A stretch of DNA of 64,000 nt from Neobacillus niacini (GTDB taxonomy: Bacteria; Bacillota; Bacilli; Bacillales; Cytobacillaceae), in assembly GCF_030817595.1 (NCBI RefSeq), contig NZ_JAUSZN010000001.1, forward strand, positions 876,001-940,000, written 5' to 3'. The translations under genes were made by a program, and so were the position numbers. Below are positions 1 to 10,524 of this stretch, in pieces. Position 1 is the first letter of the stretch; each line of letters starts with the position of its first letter. The notes beneath the pieces were generated by a model, which saw nothing but the letters and a program-made list of their open reading frames with translations, ran no database searches and was not told where the DNA came from.

Positions 1-3
1 ACG

Positions 4-1743
4 ATGGCACAAATTGAATACCAGAAAAAGAAATCATTATCACCAAAATGGATTTTAGGAGGATTGATGATTGCAATTCTGTTTATTGCGTCTTCTATTC
101 TTTTTTTATTATATCCGTTTGCCTCAAATGAAAGATTAACTTATTTTACCGAAAAGAATCCAATCCTTTTCGAAGGCAGTCAGCGGGGAAATGCACTAAT
201 CGAAGGGGATTCTATCTTTCTTCCACTTACATTTATGCAGGAGAACATAGATAACAGCATTATTTATGATGAAAAATCAAAGTCTATCATCATTACGACT
301 GCAGAAAAAGTAATCCAAATGCCAACTGATTCCTTAACCTTCTTTGTTAATCAACAGCCGGTGGAGCTTCAAGTATCACCGACTATCTCGAAGGAAGGCA
401 AAATATATGTAGCACTTGATCCATTGCTCGCCTATTATCCAATCCAGTTTAAGATCTTGGAGGAAACGGGAGCTGTTTGGATTCAAAAAAACGGTGACCA
501 CTATGTAAAAGGTGAAATAACGGCTGAAGATGTTCACCCGGAAAACCTACGTTTACGCTTGAATCCTTCTCTAAAAGCACCGTATACCGCGGAAATGTCT
601 AAAAAAGAGACTGTAATGATTGAGGCCGAGGAAGAGGATTACTACTTAGTTAGGAAAGAAAATGGAGTAAGTGGATATATAAACAAGAAATATGTAAATA
701 AGAACGAAGAGGTTACCATTACAATCTCACAAAAAAATGAAACAGCATCTATTCCAAAAATTAATGGACCCATTCAATTAACTTGGGAAGCCGTCTACAC
801 GAGGAATCCGGATCATACCCAAATACCGGATATGACGGGGGTCAATGTTGTGTCACCAACTTGGTTCTCCTTAACTGGAAATGACGGGACAATAAGTAAT
901 ATAGCGTCCTTAGAATATAGTAAATGGGCACAATCCAAGGGATATCAAGTATGGGGATTATTTTCAAATTCGTTTGATCCAGTACTAACACATGAAGCGT
1001 TAAAGGACTTTGAAACACGTCAAAAAATTATCGTCCAGCTGCTTCATTTCAGTCAAATGTACCAATTACAGGGGATTAACTTTGATATTGAAAATGTCTA
1101 TCCCGCAGATGGACCACTTGTTACTCAATTGATGCGGGAAGCAGCACCGTATTTGCATGAAGCAGGGTTAGTTGTTTCCATGGACATTACGTTTTATGCT
1201 GGTGAAAACAATAATTGGTCATCCTTTTATGAAAGGGATAAGCTTGCAAGTATTGTGGATTACCTTATTATTATGGCCTATGATGAACATTCGGGATCGT
1301 CTCCTGTTGCCGGCAGTGTTTCAAGCCTTCCATGGGTAGAGACGAACCTGCAAAACTTGTTAAAAGAAGTACCCAAAGAAAAGTTAATACTAGGTGTCCC
1401 TTTATATACTAGATTGTGGAAAGAACAAATAAATGAAGATGGTACGACAGCGGTTTCCTCTCAATCTATGTCAATGGCGAAGGTGAAAGAATGGCTTGCC
1501 GAAAAAGGGATACAGCCTGTGTATGATGAAGCAAGCGGTCAAAATTATGCTGAATATCATGCCGGAGACGAGAATGCCACCTATAAGGTATGGATTGAGG
1601 ATGAATTGTCGTTAACAAAACGAGCAAACCTTACAGCGAATTATCAACTGGCAGGCATGGCTTCCTGGTCGAGAGCTTTTGGAGACCAGACGGCGTGGAC
1701 TGCGATGAGTATCGACCCAAATAAGGCAGTGACACAGAAATAG
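4..1743 (+). CDS. Membrane-anchored GH18-family glycoside hydrolase with SH3 module
   Basis: Probable cell-wall or chitin-type glycan hydrolase facing outward. A single N-terminal membrane segment lies at about residues 16-41. It is followed by a copper-amine-oxidase-N-like beta module (about 45-165), an SH3-like module (about 176-235) and a GH18 TIM barrel (about 255-570). The GH18 signature is GINFDIEN, with the catalytic-type Glu at 363 and Asp at 361, so the DxE pair is intact. The layout resembles Bacillus spore/cell-wall GH18 proteins of the YvbX/YaaH group. The ATG is only 3 bases from the window edge, so its ribosome binding site is not visible and an upstream start cannot be excluded. 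Substrate is inferred from the family only. A terminator follows directly. Confidence 0.85.
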   Translation: MAQIEYQKKKSLSPKWILGGLMIAILFIASSILFLLYPFASNERLTYFTEKNPILFEGSQRGNALIEGDSIFLPLTFMQENIDNSIIYDEKSKSIIITTAEKVIQMPTDSLTFFVNQQPVELQVSPTISKEGKIYVALDPLLAYYPIQFKILEETGAVWIQKNGDHYVKGEITAEDVHPENLRLRLNPSLKAPYTAEMSKKETVMIEAEEEDYYLVRKENGVSGYINKKYVNKNEEVTITISQKNETASIPKINGPIQLTWEAVYTRNPDHTQIPDMTGVNVVSPTWFSLTGNDGTISNIASLEYSKWAQSKGYQVWGLFSNSFDPVLTHEALKDFETRQKIIVQLLHFSQMYQLQGINFDIENVYPADGPLVTQLMREAAPYLHEAGLVVSMDITFYAGENNNWSSFYERDKLASIVDYLIIMAYDEHSGSSPVAGSVSSLPWVETNLQNLLKEVPKEKLILGVPLYTRLWKEQINEDGTTAVSSQSMSMAKVKEWLAEKGIQPVYDEASGQNYAEYHAGDENATYKVWIEDELSLTKRANLTANYQLAGMASWSRAFGDQTAWTAMSIDPNKAVTQK

Positions 1744-1774
1744 ACCACTTAGCTGGTCTGTTTTTTTATTTTTT
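1742..1774 (+). terminator. Intrinsic terminator after GH18 gene
   Basis: The 6-bp stem AGACCA/TGGTCT (1742-1747 and 1754-1759) overlaps the TAG stop and is followed by two T-runs. Confidence 0.75.
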
Positions 1775-1920
1775 AAGATAATTTTCTGTCTAAGTTAAGA
1801 ACAATTAGAGTCTATTTTATTACAAATATATGGAGAATTTTCAAACCATTTGGTTATCGATTGATGTGATTGTTTACAGGAAATATAATTTAACTATAAC
1901 ATTGAATAACAATAGGTAAG

Positions 1921-1940
1921 CCGGCCGAGTGGTCGGTTTT
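1921..1940 (+). other. GC-rich hairpin upstream of REC-GGDEF gene
   Basis: CCGGCC (1921-1926) pairs with GGTCGG (1931-1936) around a GAGT loop, followed by TTTT. It lies 42 bp upstream of the next start. It could be a weak terminator or a 5'-leader structure; the sequence does not decide between them. Confidence 0.45.
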
Positions 1941-1981
1941 GTCATATAAAACTTTAAGTAGGATGAAAGAGGTGAAAAATC

Positions 1982-3277
1982 ATGGCCATTACAATACCAC
2001 AAAATCACAGTTATCAATTCAAAAATGTAAAGGTCTTATATGTAGAAGATGAGGTGTTTTCACGCGAAAAATTATTACGAATCTTAAATCGCCGTTTTTC
2101 AGATGTCCATGTTGCGATAGACGGTGAAGAAGGGCTTCAGCTTTATCAGCAGTACCTTCCTGACCTACTCATTGTAGATATTAAAGTTATGAGCAGTTTA
2201 GACATGATTAAAAACATTCGGAAACATAATGAAAAGGTTCAAATCATTGTTACCACAGCGCATGATGATAACGATGTCTTTATCCAGTGTATTGAACATA
2301 CCGTCAACCATTTTATTTTAAAACCAATCGATTTAGATCGATTTTTACTTGCCCTCCAAAAATCAGTCCAGGAAGTTCGGCAGGAAAAGGAATTATTGAA
2401 ACATAACCAGTTAACAAAGGCACTCATAGAAACACAGGATCATTTACTATTCATCGAGGACCACGGACATATTGTAGAGTTTAATGAAGCATTTGCTTCC
2501 TTTACAGGTATAGGAAATACCAAGGACTTACAAACATCTAACCTTGTTGCTAAATTATTTGTTGAAGACCCAGATTATTTTTATCCTAAGAATAAAGGAA
2601 AATGGATAGAAGAATTTTTTCAGACAGAGAAAAAGTATGCAAAGGTCATGTGGAAAGGTCAAAAAGGCAAACAAGGGATATATTTAATGAAGGGTTCTCG
2701 AATCCCAGGAAAAAAACAGATCCTATTTGTCTGTACGGAAATTAGTTTATTAGAAGAAGAGTATAAAAAGAATGAAATTCTATCCATGATGGACCCATTA
2801 ACACGGAGTTTAAATCGGAAAAAGTTCGAGGAGCCGCTTTCAAGTGAAATAAGCCGGTCAGAACGATATAATCATCCTTTTTCTATTATTCTCATGGACA
2901 TTGATTATTTTAATAATGTAAATGATTATTTTTGCCATACAAAAGGGGATGAAGTGCTCATTACAATATCAACCATTGTTCAGCAAAGGATTCGTGAATC
3001 AGATGTTTTGGCACGTTGGGGCGGTGATTCCTTTATTCTTTTAACACCGGAAACGAACAGTCCTGGAGCGATGGTTCTTGCTGAATCCATCCGTTCCTTA
3101 ATTAATTCATTTGCCTTTCCGAAAATAGGTACCGTTACCTGCAGTTTTGGAGTTGCAGAATTTTCGGCTGGTAAATCGAAAATAGAGCTCATTTCAGAGG
3201 TTAAACAAGGACTATCTAAATCAAAAATTAACGGAAGAAACTGCGTAACTTTTTATAACAGTTCAATAGGTGAATAA
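1982..3277 (+). CDS. Response regulator with GGDEF domain (putative diguanylate cyclase)
   Basis: A cytoplasmic signalling protein. An N-terminal receiver domain (about 16-130) keeps the acidic pair in VEDE, the phospho-acceptor Asp66 (in IVDIKV) and the Lys of LKPID. A PAS-like middle region (about 145-255) follows, then a C-terminal GGDEF domain (about 265-430) with DIDYFNNVND and a GGDSF motif at 347-351. GGDEF enzymes make cyclic di-GMP from two GTP. The fourth motif residue is Ser instead of Glu, so activity is plausible but not certain. The start has AGAGGTGA at good spacing. The next gene begins two bases after the stop and uses a ribosome binding site inside this gene's 3' end, so the two are co-expressed. 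Confidence 0.85.
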   Translation: MAITIPQNHSYQFKNVKVLYVEDEVFSREKLLRILNRRFSDVHVAIDGEEGLQLYQQYLPDLLIVDIKVMSSLDMIKNIRKHNEKVQIIVTTAHDDNDVFIQCIEHTVNHFILKPIDLDRFLLALQKSVQEVRQEKELLKHNQLTKALIETQDHLLFIEDHGHIVEFNEAFASFTGIGNTKDLQTSNLVAKLFVEDPDYFYPKNKGKWIEEFFQTEKKYAKVMWKGQKGKQGIYLMKGSRIPGKKQILFVCTEISLLEEEYKKNEILSMMDPLTRSLNRKKFEEPLSSEISRSERYNHPFSIILMDIDYFNNVNDYFCHTKGDEVLITISTIVQQRIRESDVLARWGGDSFILLTPETNSPGAMVLAESIRSLINSFAFPKIGTVTCSFGVAEFSAGKSKIELISEVKQGLSKSKINGRNCVTFYNSSIGE

Positions 3278-3279
3278 AA

Positions 3280-4203
3280 GTGCTTGGTACATATATTACA
3301 ATTCTTTCAGTAGGATTACTATTTATTGCTTTTGTCATAAGCTATATTATTTTCCGTCATGTGCTTTTGAAAAAGCAAAAAGAAAATGAAGAGAACTACC
3401 GGGAAATGACAGAAAAATATGAGGTTGTAGTAAAAAACTTAGAAAGCAGGGTCGCGGAAGAAGCAGCAAAGAATCGTCAGAAGGATCATTTTCTTCTTCA
3501 CCATTCTATTGTATCGATGGGTGAAATGATCTCTAGTATTGGTTATCAATGGCAGCAGCCGCTCAATAGTTTGTCACTCTTAATTCAAGACGTCCGTGAA
3601 GCCCTTCAATTCGGTGAAATAAATGATCACTATATTGACACTTTCACCAAAGAAGGCATGTTTGAAATTAATTTTATGTCACGTACCATCAATGATTTTC
3701 GGAAATTTTATCAACCAACTAAACAGAAATGCACCTTTTCTATATCAGATTGTATTGAAAAAGCACTATCGATTTGTTCCTATAGCCTTAAGATTCATGA
3801 CATTCATGTTGAGTTTGAATATCGCGAAGAGCATATGGCTTATGGATTTCCAAATGAATACAGTCAAGCTGTTTTAACTCTTTTAACAAACGCACGCTAT
3901 GCATTTATAACAAACAAAGTTAATAAGAGAATCTTAGATATTAAGATATCGGCAGAAGGCAGCTGTATAGTTGTGGATTTTACAGATAATGCTGGTGTCA
4001 TTGAGCCGTTAATGCTTTCAAGAGTTTTCGAACCGGATCTCACCACTAGAAACAGTGATACTACGGGGATTGGGTTATATATGACGAAAATAATGATAGA
4101 AAATATGGATGGAAGTGTTACTGTAAAAAATACTGGGGAAGGAGCACAGTTCCGCCTTTCAGTTCCAAAGGCTGCTCCCATGGACATTCCATCACCTGTC
4201 TGA
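3280..4203 (+). CDS. Sensor histidine kinase-like protein lacking the usual phospho-acceptor His
   Basis: A transmembrane helix (about 4-27) and coiled coil (about 33-70) precede a dimerisation segment and a HATPase domain (about 180-300). The N-box (LLTNARYAF), DNAG box and the TGIGLYMTK loop are present, so ATP binding looks intact. In relatives the dimerisation helix reads MGEMI..IAHQWRQPLN; here it is IGYQWQQPLN with Tyr89 in the His position (codon TAT). His74 and His75 lie further upstream. The GTG start is preceded by AGGTGA and is translationally coupled to the REC-GGDEF gene, a likely partner. It may act as a non-phosphorylating binding or phosphatase-like partner (inference). Confidence 0.78.
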   Translation: MLGTYITILSVGLLFIAFVISYIIFRHVLLKKQKENEENYREMTEKYEVVVKNLESRVAEEAAKNRQKDHFLLHHSIVSMGEMISSIGYQWQQPLNSLSLLIQDVREALQFGEINDHYIDTFTKEGMFEINFMSRTINDFRKFYQPTKQKCTFSISDCIEKALSICSYSLKIHDIHVEFEYREEHMAYGFPNEYSQAVLTLLTNARYAFITNKVNKRILDIKISAEGSCIVVDFTDNAGVIEPLMLSRVFEPDLTTRNSDTTGIGLYMTKIMIENMDGSVTVKNTGEGAQFRLSVPKAAPMDIPSPV

Positions 4204-4219
4204 AGTTTAACCGTCAATT

Positions 4220-4247
4220 CTCCCGGAACATGGGAGCTTTTTTTTTT
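4220..4247 (+). terminator. Intrinsic terminator after kinase-like gene
   Basis: CTCCC (4220-4224) and GGGAG (4232-4236) form a stem followed by ten T residues. Confidence 0.85.
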
Positions 4248-4316
4248 GCAAATAATTGATTTATGTTATAGTGAAAGTGGATAGTAAAATTAAGGAAATG
4301 AAGGAAGTGTTTGTTC

Positions 4317-4730
4317 ATGGCAGTTGAAAATCCATCCTTAGAAGAAATCGGAGCTATATTAAAAAAAGCTAAGCGTATTGCTGTTGTCGGGTTAAGTGAC
4401 AAACCTGACAGAACTTCGTATATGGTTTCAGAAGTTATGCAAAAAGCAGGTTATGAGATCATCCCGGTGAATCCAGCAGTTAATGAAGTTCTAGGAGTGA
4501 AAGCGGTTGCTTCGTTAAAAGATATTGAGGGACATATTGATATCGTTAATGTTTTCCGCCGTTCAGAACAATTGTTTGATGTGGCGAAAGAATTTGACGA
4601 AGTGGACGCTGATGTTTTTTGGGCACAGCAGGGTTTAGTAAATGAGGAAGCCTACGAGTTTTTGAAAGAAAAAGGTTATACGGTCATTATGGACCTTTGT
4701 ATAAAAGTGGCACATGCTTTAACAAAATAA
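4317..4730 (+). CDS. CoA-binding protein (YneT/YccU family)
   Basis: A small single-domain Rossmann-like CoA-binding protein, 137 aa. The N-terminal nucleotide-binding stretch is IAVVGLSDKPDRTS, followed by GYEIIPVNP, IDIVNVFR and FWAQQGLVNEEAYEFL, all typical of the family. The molecular role is unknown. A TTG six bases upstream is in frame, but the GGAAG ribosome binding site lies only 3 bases from it and 9 from the ATG at 4317, so the ATG is chosen. Bacillus species keep this gene directly upstream of parE-parC, as here. A strong terminator separates it from parE. Confidence 0.85.
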   Translation: MAVENPSLEEIGAILKKAKRIAVVGLSDKPDRTSYMVSEVMQKAGYEIIPVNPAVNEVLGVKAVASLKDIEGHIDIVNVFRRSEQLFDVAKEFDEVDADVFWAQQGLVNEEAYEFLKEKGYTVIMDLCIKVAHALTK

Positions 4731-4746
4731 GTATTAATGAAAAATG

Positions 4747-4778
4747 CTGCTAACATTTAGCAGTTTTTTCTTTTTTTT
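4747..4778 (+). terminator. Intrinsic terminator after CoA-binding protein gene
   Basis: CTGCTAA (4747-4753) and TTAGCAG (4757-4763) pair perfectly and are followed by a long T-rich run. Confidence 0.88.
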
Positions 4779-4873
4779 ACATAAATTCGTGTTACAAAAT
4801 TATGTTGATTTAATTTTGACATTTGCCAAATCGAAATAAATCGCTAAAATAAAGCATAGACGCCGTAAACATG

Positions 4874-4882
4874 TGTTACAAT
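4874..4882 (+). promoter_or_regulatory. Candidate extended -10 promoter for parE-parC
   Basis: TGTTACAAT has an extended -10 TG motif with a near-consensus hexamer. No good -35 is seen at 17 bp. A TTGACA at 4816-4821 lies too far upstream to pair with it. The 277-bp gap before parE holds this and otherwise only AT-rich sequence. Confidence 0.35.
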
Positions 4883-5007
4883 TAAGAGCGGCAAACATTC
4901 GTTCTAAATAATGGCAATAACTTTTTTTACACGAATGAATAAATTTACTCATAAAGATAGCAATTAAAGATGTTTTTTCTTTTGCAGGGAATGAAAGGGG
5001 TATTTTA

Positions 5008-6987
5008 GTGGCAAGTAATCAGAAAGCTTTTGAATATAATGATGATGCCATACAGGTACTAGAGGGGCTGGAGGCCGTCAGGAAGCGACCAGGAATGTAC
5101 ATCGGGAGCACTGATACACGCGGATTACACCATCTTGTATATGAGATTGTCGACAACTCTGTCGACGAGGCTCTAGGTGGATTTGGGGACCAAATCATTG
5201 TAAAAATTCACAAAGATAATTCAATAAGCGTCATGGATAAAGGACGCGGAATGCCTACTGGCATGCATAAAATGGGGAAACCAACTCCAGAAATCATTTT
5301 AACTGTTCTCCATGCTGGAGGGAAATTCGGTCAAGGCGGTTATAAAACCAGCGGTGGTCTACACGGTGTAGGTGCCTCTGTCGTTAATGCCTTATCTGAA
5401 TGGTTAACGGTAACGATAAAAAGAGATGGTTTTGTTTATGAACAACGGTTTGAAAATGGTGGTAAACCGGTTACGACTTTGGAGAAAATCGGTAAAACCA
5501 ATCAAACAGGTACGACGATACACTTTAAACCGGACCCGACCATCTTTTCTACCACCACATATAATTTTGAAACATTATGTGAGAGGTTACGAGAGTCAGC
5601 ATTTCTTTTAAAAGGATTAAAGATCGAAATCATTGATGAACGTAATGATTTTCATGAGGTTTTTCATTATGAAAATGGGATTGAGGCCTTTGTTTCTTAC
5701 TTAAATGAAGAAAAAGATGTCCTTCATCCTGTCGTTAGCTTTGAGGGAAGCCATAATGGAATTGAAGTGGAATTTGCCTTTCAATTTAATGATGGTTATT
5801 CAGAGAACATGCTTTCATTTGTAAACAATGTTCGGACTAAAGATGGCGGAACACACGAAGTAGGTTCGAAAACAGCTATGACCCGTGTTTTTAATGATTA
5901 CGCACGAAAGGTTTCACTGTTGAAAGAAAAGGAAAAAAATCTTGAAGGTGCGGATATTCGTGAAGGATTATCTGCGATTATTTCTATCCGAGTTCCTGAG
6001 CAATTATTACAATTCGAGGGTCAAACCAAGGGTAAACTAGGTACGAGTGAAGCGAGATCGGCAGTAGATGCAGTGGTTTCTGAACACCTGACTTACTTCC
6101 TTGAAGAAAATCCAGACATTAGCGCATTGTTGATAAAAAAGTCTATTAAAGCTTACCAAGCCCGTGAAGCAGCACGAAAAGCACGGGAGGACGCTAGAAG
6201 TGGTAAGAAACGAAAGCGTTCTGACGCTCTTTTATCAGGGAAGCTTACACCTGCTCAATCAAGAAATCCGCAAAGAAATGAGATTTACTTGGTTGAGGGT
6301 GATTCCGCAGGCGGTTCTGCTAAACAAGGGCGCGACCGTCGCTTTCAGGCAGTACTCCCACTTCGTGGTAAAGTAATCAATACAGAAAAAGCGAAGCTGG
6401 CGGATATTTTTAAAAATGAAGAAATCAATACAATTATTCATACCGTTGGTGCGGGTGTCGGCTCTGATTTTAATCTAGAAGATGTAAACTACGATAAGGT
6501 CATTATTATGACGGATGCCGATACAGACGGTGCACATATCCAAGTGCTGCTGCTAACCTTTTTCTATCGGTACATGAAACCGCTAATTGAAGCAGGTAAA
6601 GTGTTTATCGCGCTGCCTCCTTTATATAAAGTGAGTAAAGGAACAGGTAAAAAGGAAATCATTGAATATGCCTGGAGCGATGATGAACTACAGGGTGCCA
6701 TTAAAAAAATTGGCAGAGGCTATATGATTCAGCGCTATAAAGGTCTTGGCGAGATGAATGCCGACCAGCTTTGGGATACAACGATGAATCCGGAAACACG
6801 GACATTAATACGTGTGAAAATAGATGACGCGGCAAGAGCAGAGCGACGTATCACCACGCTTATGGGTGATAAAGTTGACCCTCGCCGAAAATGGATCGAA
6901 AGCAATGTAGCATTTGGGTTAGAAGAAGATGATACGATCCTTGAAAATGAAAATATTATGGTCGCTAGGGAGGAATCTGAAGAATGA
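5008..6987 (+). CDS. parE: DNA topoisomerase IV subunit B (ATPase)
   Basis: ATPase subunit of topoisomerase IV, which decatenates daughter chromosomes. It has the GHKL ATP-binding region ([28 protein letters not shown]), a transducer domain and the TOPRIM region with [15 protein letters not shown] and DADTDGAHI. Length 659 aa is normal. The stretch [20 protein letters not shown] is ParE-like rather than GyrB-like, and the immediate pairing with parC supports ParE. The start is GTG with AAAGGGG 7 bases upstream. The stop overlaps the parC start by four bases (ATGA), so the two subunits are translationally coupled. Confidence 0.97.
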   Translation: MASNQKAFEYNDDAIQVLEGLEAVRKRPGMYIGSTDTRGLHHLVYEIVDNSVDEALGGFGDQIIVKIHKDNSISVMDKGRGMPTGMHKMGKPTPEIILTVLHAGGKFGQGGYKTSGGLHGVGASVVNALSEWLTVTIKRDGFVYEQRFENGGKPVTTLEKIGKTNQTGTTIHFKPDPTIFSTTTYNFETLCERLRESAFLLKGLKIEIIDERNDFHEVFHYENGIEAFVSYLNEEKDVLHPVVSFEGSHNGIEVEFAFQFNDGYSENMLSFVNNVRTKDGGTHEVGSKTAMTRVFNDYARKVSLLKEKEKNLEGADIREGLSAIISIRVPEQLLQFEGQTKGKLGTSEARSAVDAVVSEHLTYFLEENPDISALLIKKSIKAYQAREAARKAREDARSGKKRKRSDALLSGKLTPAQSRNPQRNEIYLVEGDSAGGSAKQGRDRRFQAVLPLRGKVINTEKAKLADIFKNEEINTIIHTVGAGVGSDFNLEDVNYDKVIIMTDADTDGAHIQVLLLTFFYRYMKPLIEAGKVFIALPPLYKVSKGTGKKEIIEYAWSDDELQGAIKKIGRGYMIQRYKGLGEMNADQLWDTTMNPETRTLIRVKIDDAARAERRITTLMGDKVDPRRKWIESNVAFGLEEDDTILENENIMVAREESEE

Positions 6988-9422
6988 GCACAAATGAGAA
7001 ATTCCGTGACTTACCTCTAGAGGATGTTCTCGGCGATCGTTTTGGCAGATATAGTAAATACATCATTCAAGAACGGGCCTTACCAGATGCGAGAGACGGC
7101 TTGAAACCAGTACAACGAAGAATACTGTATGCTATGCATGTTGAGGGTAATACCCAAGATAAGGGATTCCGTAAATCAGCGAAAACAGTTGGTAACGTTA
7201 TTGGTAACTATCACCCGCATGGTGATTCATCCGTTTATGAAGCAATGGTACGTATGAGTCAGGACTGGAAGGTAAGAAATGTCCTCGTCGAAATGCATGG
7301 AAACAACGGAAGTATGGACGGGGATCCTCCAGCTGCGATGCGTTATACAGAGGCGCGTTTATCGGCGATTGCGGCAGAGCTACTTCGCGATATTGAAAAA
7401 CAAACAGTCGATTTTATTCCAAACTTCGATGATACTTCAAAGGAACCAACCGTATTACCAGCAATGTTCCCGAACCTGCTGGTAAACGGCTCAACGGGGA
7501 TATCAGCAGGGTACGCAACCGATATTCCGCCGCATAATCTTGGTGAGGTCATTGACGGAGTCATCCTGCGAATGGACAATCCTGACGTATCGGTTGATGA
7601 ATTAATGACGGTTATTAAGGGGCCTGATTTCCCAACTGGGGGTATTATTCAAGGAATTGATGGTATCAAAAAGGCCTATGAAACTGGTAAAGGGAAAATC
7701 ATTGTTCGCAGTAAGGCCGATATCGAAGAGGTACGTGGCGGAAAGCAGCAGATTGTCGTGACCGAAATCCCTTATGAAGTTAATAAAGCGAATCTTGTTA
7801 AGAAAATCGATGAATTCCGCTTCGATCGCAAAGTTGAAGGAATTTCAGAGGTTCGTGATGAAACAGATCGAACGGGGTTGCGCATTGTCATTGAATTAAA
7901 GAAAGATGCGGATGCCAATGGGGTCTTAAATTATCTATATAAAAATAGTGATTTGCAAGTAGCATACAATTTCAATATGGTTGCGATTGCTAAAAAACGC
8001 CCTAAATTATTAGGTATACGTGAATTACTTGATGCATATATTGAGCACCAAAAAGAGGTTGTTCTTAGAAGAACAAAATTTGAGCTAGATAAAGCAAAGG
8101 AACGTCAGCATATCGTTGAAGGCTTGATGAAAGCATTATCGATCCTTGACGAAGTGATTGCGACCATCCGTGCTTCAAAAGATAAACGTGATGCAAAGGA
8201 TAATTTAATTGCTAAATTTGCGTTTACTGAAGCACAGGCGGAAGCGATTGTTTCTTTACAGCTCTACCGCTTAACGAATACTGATATCACTGCTTTACAA
8301 AAGGAAGCAGAAGAATTGGCTAGTAAAATTGAAGAATGGACTTCGATTTTATTAAGTGAGAAGAAACTTCTATCCGTCATAAAAAAGGAATTAAAAGACG
8401 TCAAAAAACGGTTTGCTGATCCTCGCCGATCAAAAATAGAAGCTGAAATTGAAGAATTGAAAATTAATCTCGAAGTAACAGTCCCTAGTGAGGATGTTAT
8501 TGTGACGATTACAAGAGAAGGGTATGTCAAACGGACTAGCCAACGGTCTTTTGCTGCTTCAAATGGCCAAGACTTAGCGATGAAGGACTCGGACCGTTTA
8601 CTAGCACAGCTTGATGTGAACACGAAGGACGTTGTTCTCCTGTTTACGAATAAAGGGAATTATTTATACTGTCCTGTTCATGAACTGCCTGATATTCGCT
8701 GGAAAGATCTTGGGCAGCATGTTGCGAATATCATTCCAATTGACCGCGATGAAGATATCATTCAAGCGATCCCAGTGAAAGATTTTGAGATTGATGCTTA
8801 TCTCGTTTTCGTCACTAAAAATGGAATGGTAAAGAAAACAGAACTTAAGCAGTATAAAGCACAGCGCTATTCGAAGCCGTTAGTTGGTGTCAATCTTAAG
8901 GATGATGATCAAGTAATTGATGTACATCTTACAGATGGAACGAAAGAATTGTTCATAATCTCTACTTTTGGCTATGCATTATGGTTCCATGAAGAAGAAA
9001 TTAGTATTGTCGGTGTTCGAGCCGCCGGTGTAAAAGGGATTAATTTAAAGGATGGAGACTTTGTTATAGGCGGTAAGCTCATTGCTCCAGACAGTAAAGA
9101 AACCATCGTGATCACCACGCAGCGCGGTTCTGTTAAGAGAATGAAGCTGAAGGAATTCGAAAAAGCAACTCGGGCTAAACGAGGGGTTGTCATTTTACGA
9201 GAGCTAAAAGCAAATCCTCATCGTGTAGTTGGCTTTGTCGTTGCGAATGATGAAGATACGATATTCATTCAAACAGAAAAGGGTCACATTGAAACAGTCG
9301 TAACATCTGAAATTCGTTTAAATGACCGATATTCTAACGGTTCTTTTATCCTTGATGAAAACGATAATGGAAAGGTAACAACCATTTGGAAGGTAGAAGG
9401 AACAACTAAAGCAGAAGAATAA
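6984..9422 (+). CDS. parC: DNA topoisomerase IV subunit A
   Basis: DNA-cleaving subunit of topoisomerase IV, 812 aa. The breakage-reunion domain contains the active-site Tyr121 in [10 protein letters not shown]. The quinolone-resistance region [12 protein letters not shown] shows Ser82 and Glu86, equivalent to the wild-type Ser80/Glu84 of staphylococcal GrlA, so no target-site resistance change is seen. The C-terminal beta-pinwheel repeats start at about residue 500 ([15 protein letters not shown] and later copies such as [13 protein letters not shown]). GGGAGG lies just upstream of the ATG inside parE. A strong terminator follows. Confidence 0.97.
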   Translation: MSTNEKFRDLPLEDVLGDRFGRYSKYIIQERALPDARDGLKPVQRRILYAMHVEGNTQDKGFRKSAKTVGNVIGNYHPHGDSSVYEAMVRMSQDWKVRNVLVEMHGNNGSMDGDPPAAMRYTEARLSAIAAELLRDIEKQTVDFIPNFDDTSKEPTVLPAMFPNLLVNGSTGISAGYATDIPPHNLGEVIDGVILRMDNPDVSVDELMTVIKGPDFPTGGIIQGIDGIKKAYETGKGKIIVRSKADIEEVRGGKQQIVVTEIPYEVNKANLVKKIDEFRFDRKVEGISEVRDETDRTGLRIVIELKKDADANGVLNYLYKNSDLQVAYNFNMVAIAKKRPKLLGIRELLDAYIEHQKEVVLRRTKFELDKAKERQHIVEGLMKALSILDEVIATIRASKDKRDAKDNLIAKFAFTEAQAEAIVSLQLYRLTNTDITALQKEAEELASKIEEWTSILLSEKKLLSVIKKELKDVKKRFADPRRSKIEAEIEELKINLEVTVPSEDVIVTITREGYVKRTSQRSFAASNGQDLAMKDSDRLLAQLDVNTKDVVLLFTNKGNYLYCPVHELPDIRWKDLGQHVANIIPIDRDEDIIQAIPVKDFEIDAYLVFVTKNGMVKKTELKQYKAQRYSKPLVGVNLKDDDQVIDVHLTDGTKELFIISTFGYALWFHEEEISIVGVRAAGVKGINLKDGDFVIGGKLIAPDSKETIVITTQRGSVKRMKLKEFEKATRAKRGVVILRELKANPHRVVGFVVANDEDTIFIQTEKGHIETVVTSEIRLNDRYSNGSFILDENDNGKVTTIWKVEGTTKAEE

Positions 9423-9430
9423 AATGATGA

Positions 9431-9464
9431 AAAAAAGACTCCCTAAATGTTGGGAGTCTTTTTT
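9431..9464 (+). terminator. Intrinsic terminator after parC
   Basis: GACTCCC (9437-9443) pairs with GGGAGTC (9452-9458), flanked by an A-run and a T-run. The stem extends through the A/T runs. Confidence 0.92.
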
Positions 9465-9520
9465 CATGTTTTTACCAAAATTGGGCATACTAAAAGTATC
9501 AGATTTTGGAGGGGAAAAGA

Positions 9521-10282
9521 ATGAAAAGAGAATTACTACTAGTTGCTGCTGCATTTTTTCTCATGTCCGTTACTGCTATTACCGGTGCCCATGCTTTCGA
9601 TGAAAAAGCTAAATCCGTTACCATATCGACATATGAATCGGATGTCACTGGAGATGGAATCAATGAAAGTATTCAGTTAAAAGGGGTTCCATTTGAAGAT
9701 GAAGAGGATTATTTGAAAGAGATTTATATTGATATAGCTACTACCGATGAAAAACAGTACAAAATTCCGCTCGAAAGCGGCTCTAAAGCATCATTGAAGC
9801 TGGTAGATCTTAACCAGGATGGAGTAAAAGATTTATTTTCAAATGTATTAACAGGGGGAAGCGGCGGCATAACCCTTAATTATTTATATACATTGAAGGA
9901 TTATATCAAAAAGGAATTGGTTGTTCCAGAACCATTAGAAATTGCCAGTACCTTTGAAAACGGCTATAAAGCGAAAATAACGATTGGCCAAACAGGGAAG
10001 ACCTATTTGTTTGATTTAAAGGATCGGAAAAAATATTATAAAAAACTAGGACTTTATTATAAAGGGCGGTTAAATGAGCCAACCGAATTAACAGTGAATT
10101 CATTTCAATCTCTAAAGCCTGTTAAGTTACGCACAGGAGAGATGGTGTTGAAAGGGGTACAAAGAATTACAGGGATAGCAAATGCCGATACAATCGCGTT
10201 TGTGGAGTCTACATGGAAATATGGTAACAGTAAATGGAATCTGAATAACGCGAGTGTTCGTACGAGCAACAAAAACAGGTAG
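9521..10282 (+). CDS. Secreted protein with FG-GAP/VCBS-like calcium-type loops
   Basis: An exported protein of unknown function, 253 aa. A signal peptide ends near AHA-FDE (about residue 26). Two loops of the D-x-[TN]-x-D-G type, DVTGDGINES and DLNQDGVKDL, resemble Ca-binding FG-GAP/VCBS repeats. The rest is beta-rich with no enzyme motif I can name. A TTG at 9506 is in frame but contains the ribosome binding site GGAGGGG, so the ATG at 9521 is the real start. The gene stands alone between two terminators. Confidence 0.75.
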   Translation: MKRELLLVAAAFFLMSVTAITGAHAFDEKAKSVTISTYESDVTGDGINESIQLKGVPFEDEEDYLKEIYIDIATTDEKQYKIPLESGSKASLKLVDLNQDGVKDLFSNVLTGGSGGITLNYLYTLKDYIKKELVVPEPLEIASTFENGYKAKITIGQTGKTYLFDLKDRKKYYKKLGLYYKGRLNEPTELTVNSFQSLKPVKLRTGEMVLKGVQRITGIANADTIAFVESTWKYGNSKWNLNNASVRTSNKNR

Positions 10283-10314
10283 GCAGGAGCTTCACCAATT
10301 TTCCACATGCACAA

Positions 10315-10358
10315 AATACCCAAAAGATACAGGTGAAACTGAGGTTTTGGGTATTTTT
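10315..10358 (+). terminator. Intrinsic terminator after secreted protein gene
   Basis: AATACCCAAAA (10315-10325) pairs with TTTTGGGTATT (10345-10355) and runs into a T-tract. Confidence 0.88.
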
Positions 10359-10409
10359 CGATTCAAAAAGATAAAATGATTAGTGGAAAAAACCGAAAAT
10401 TTTTATTCC

Positions 10410-10522
<113 letters not shown>

Positions 10523-10524
10523 CC

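Noticed and set aside
4816..4850. TTGACA/TAAAAT promoter before parE
   Set aside because: The two hexamers are 23 bp apart, too far for a sigma-A promoter.
7227..7241. Fluoroquinolone-resistance substitution in parC
   Set aside because: Ser82 and Glu86 are the wild-type residues.
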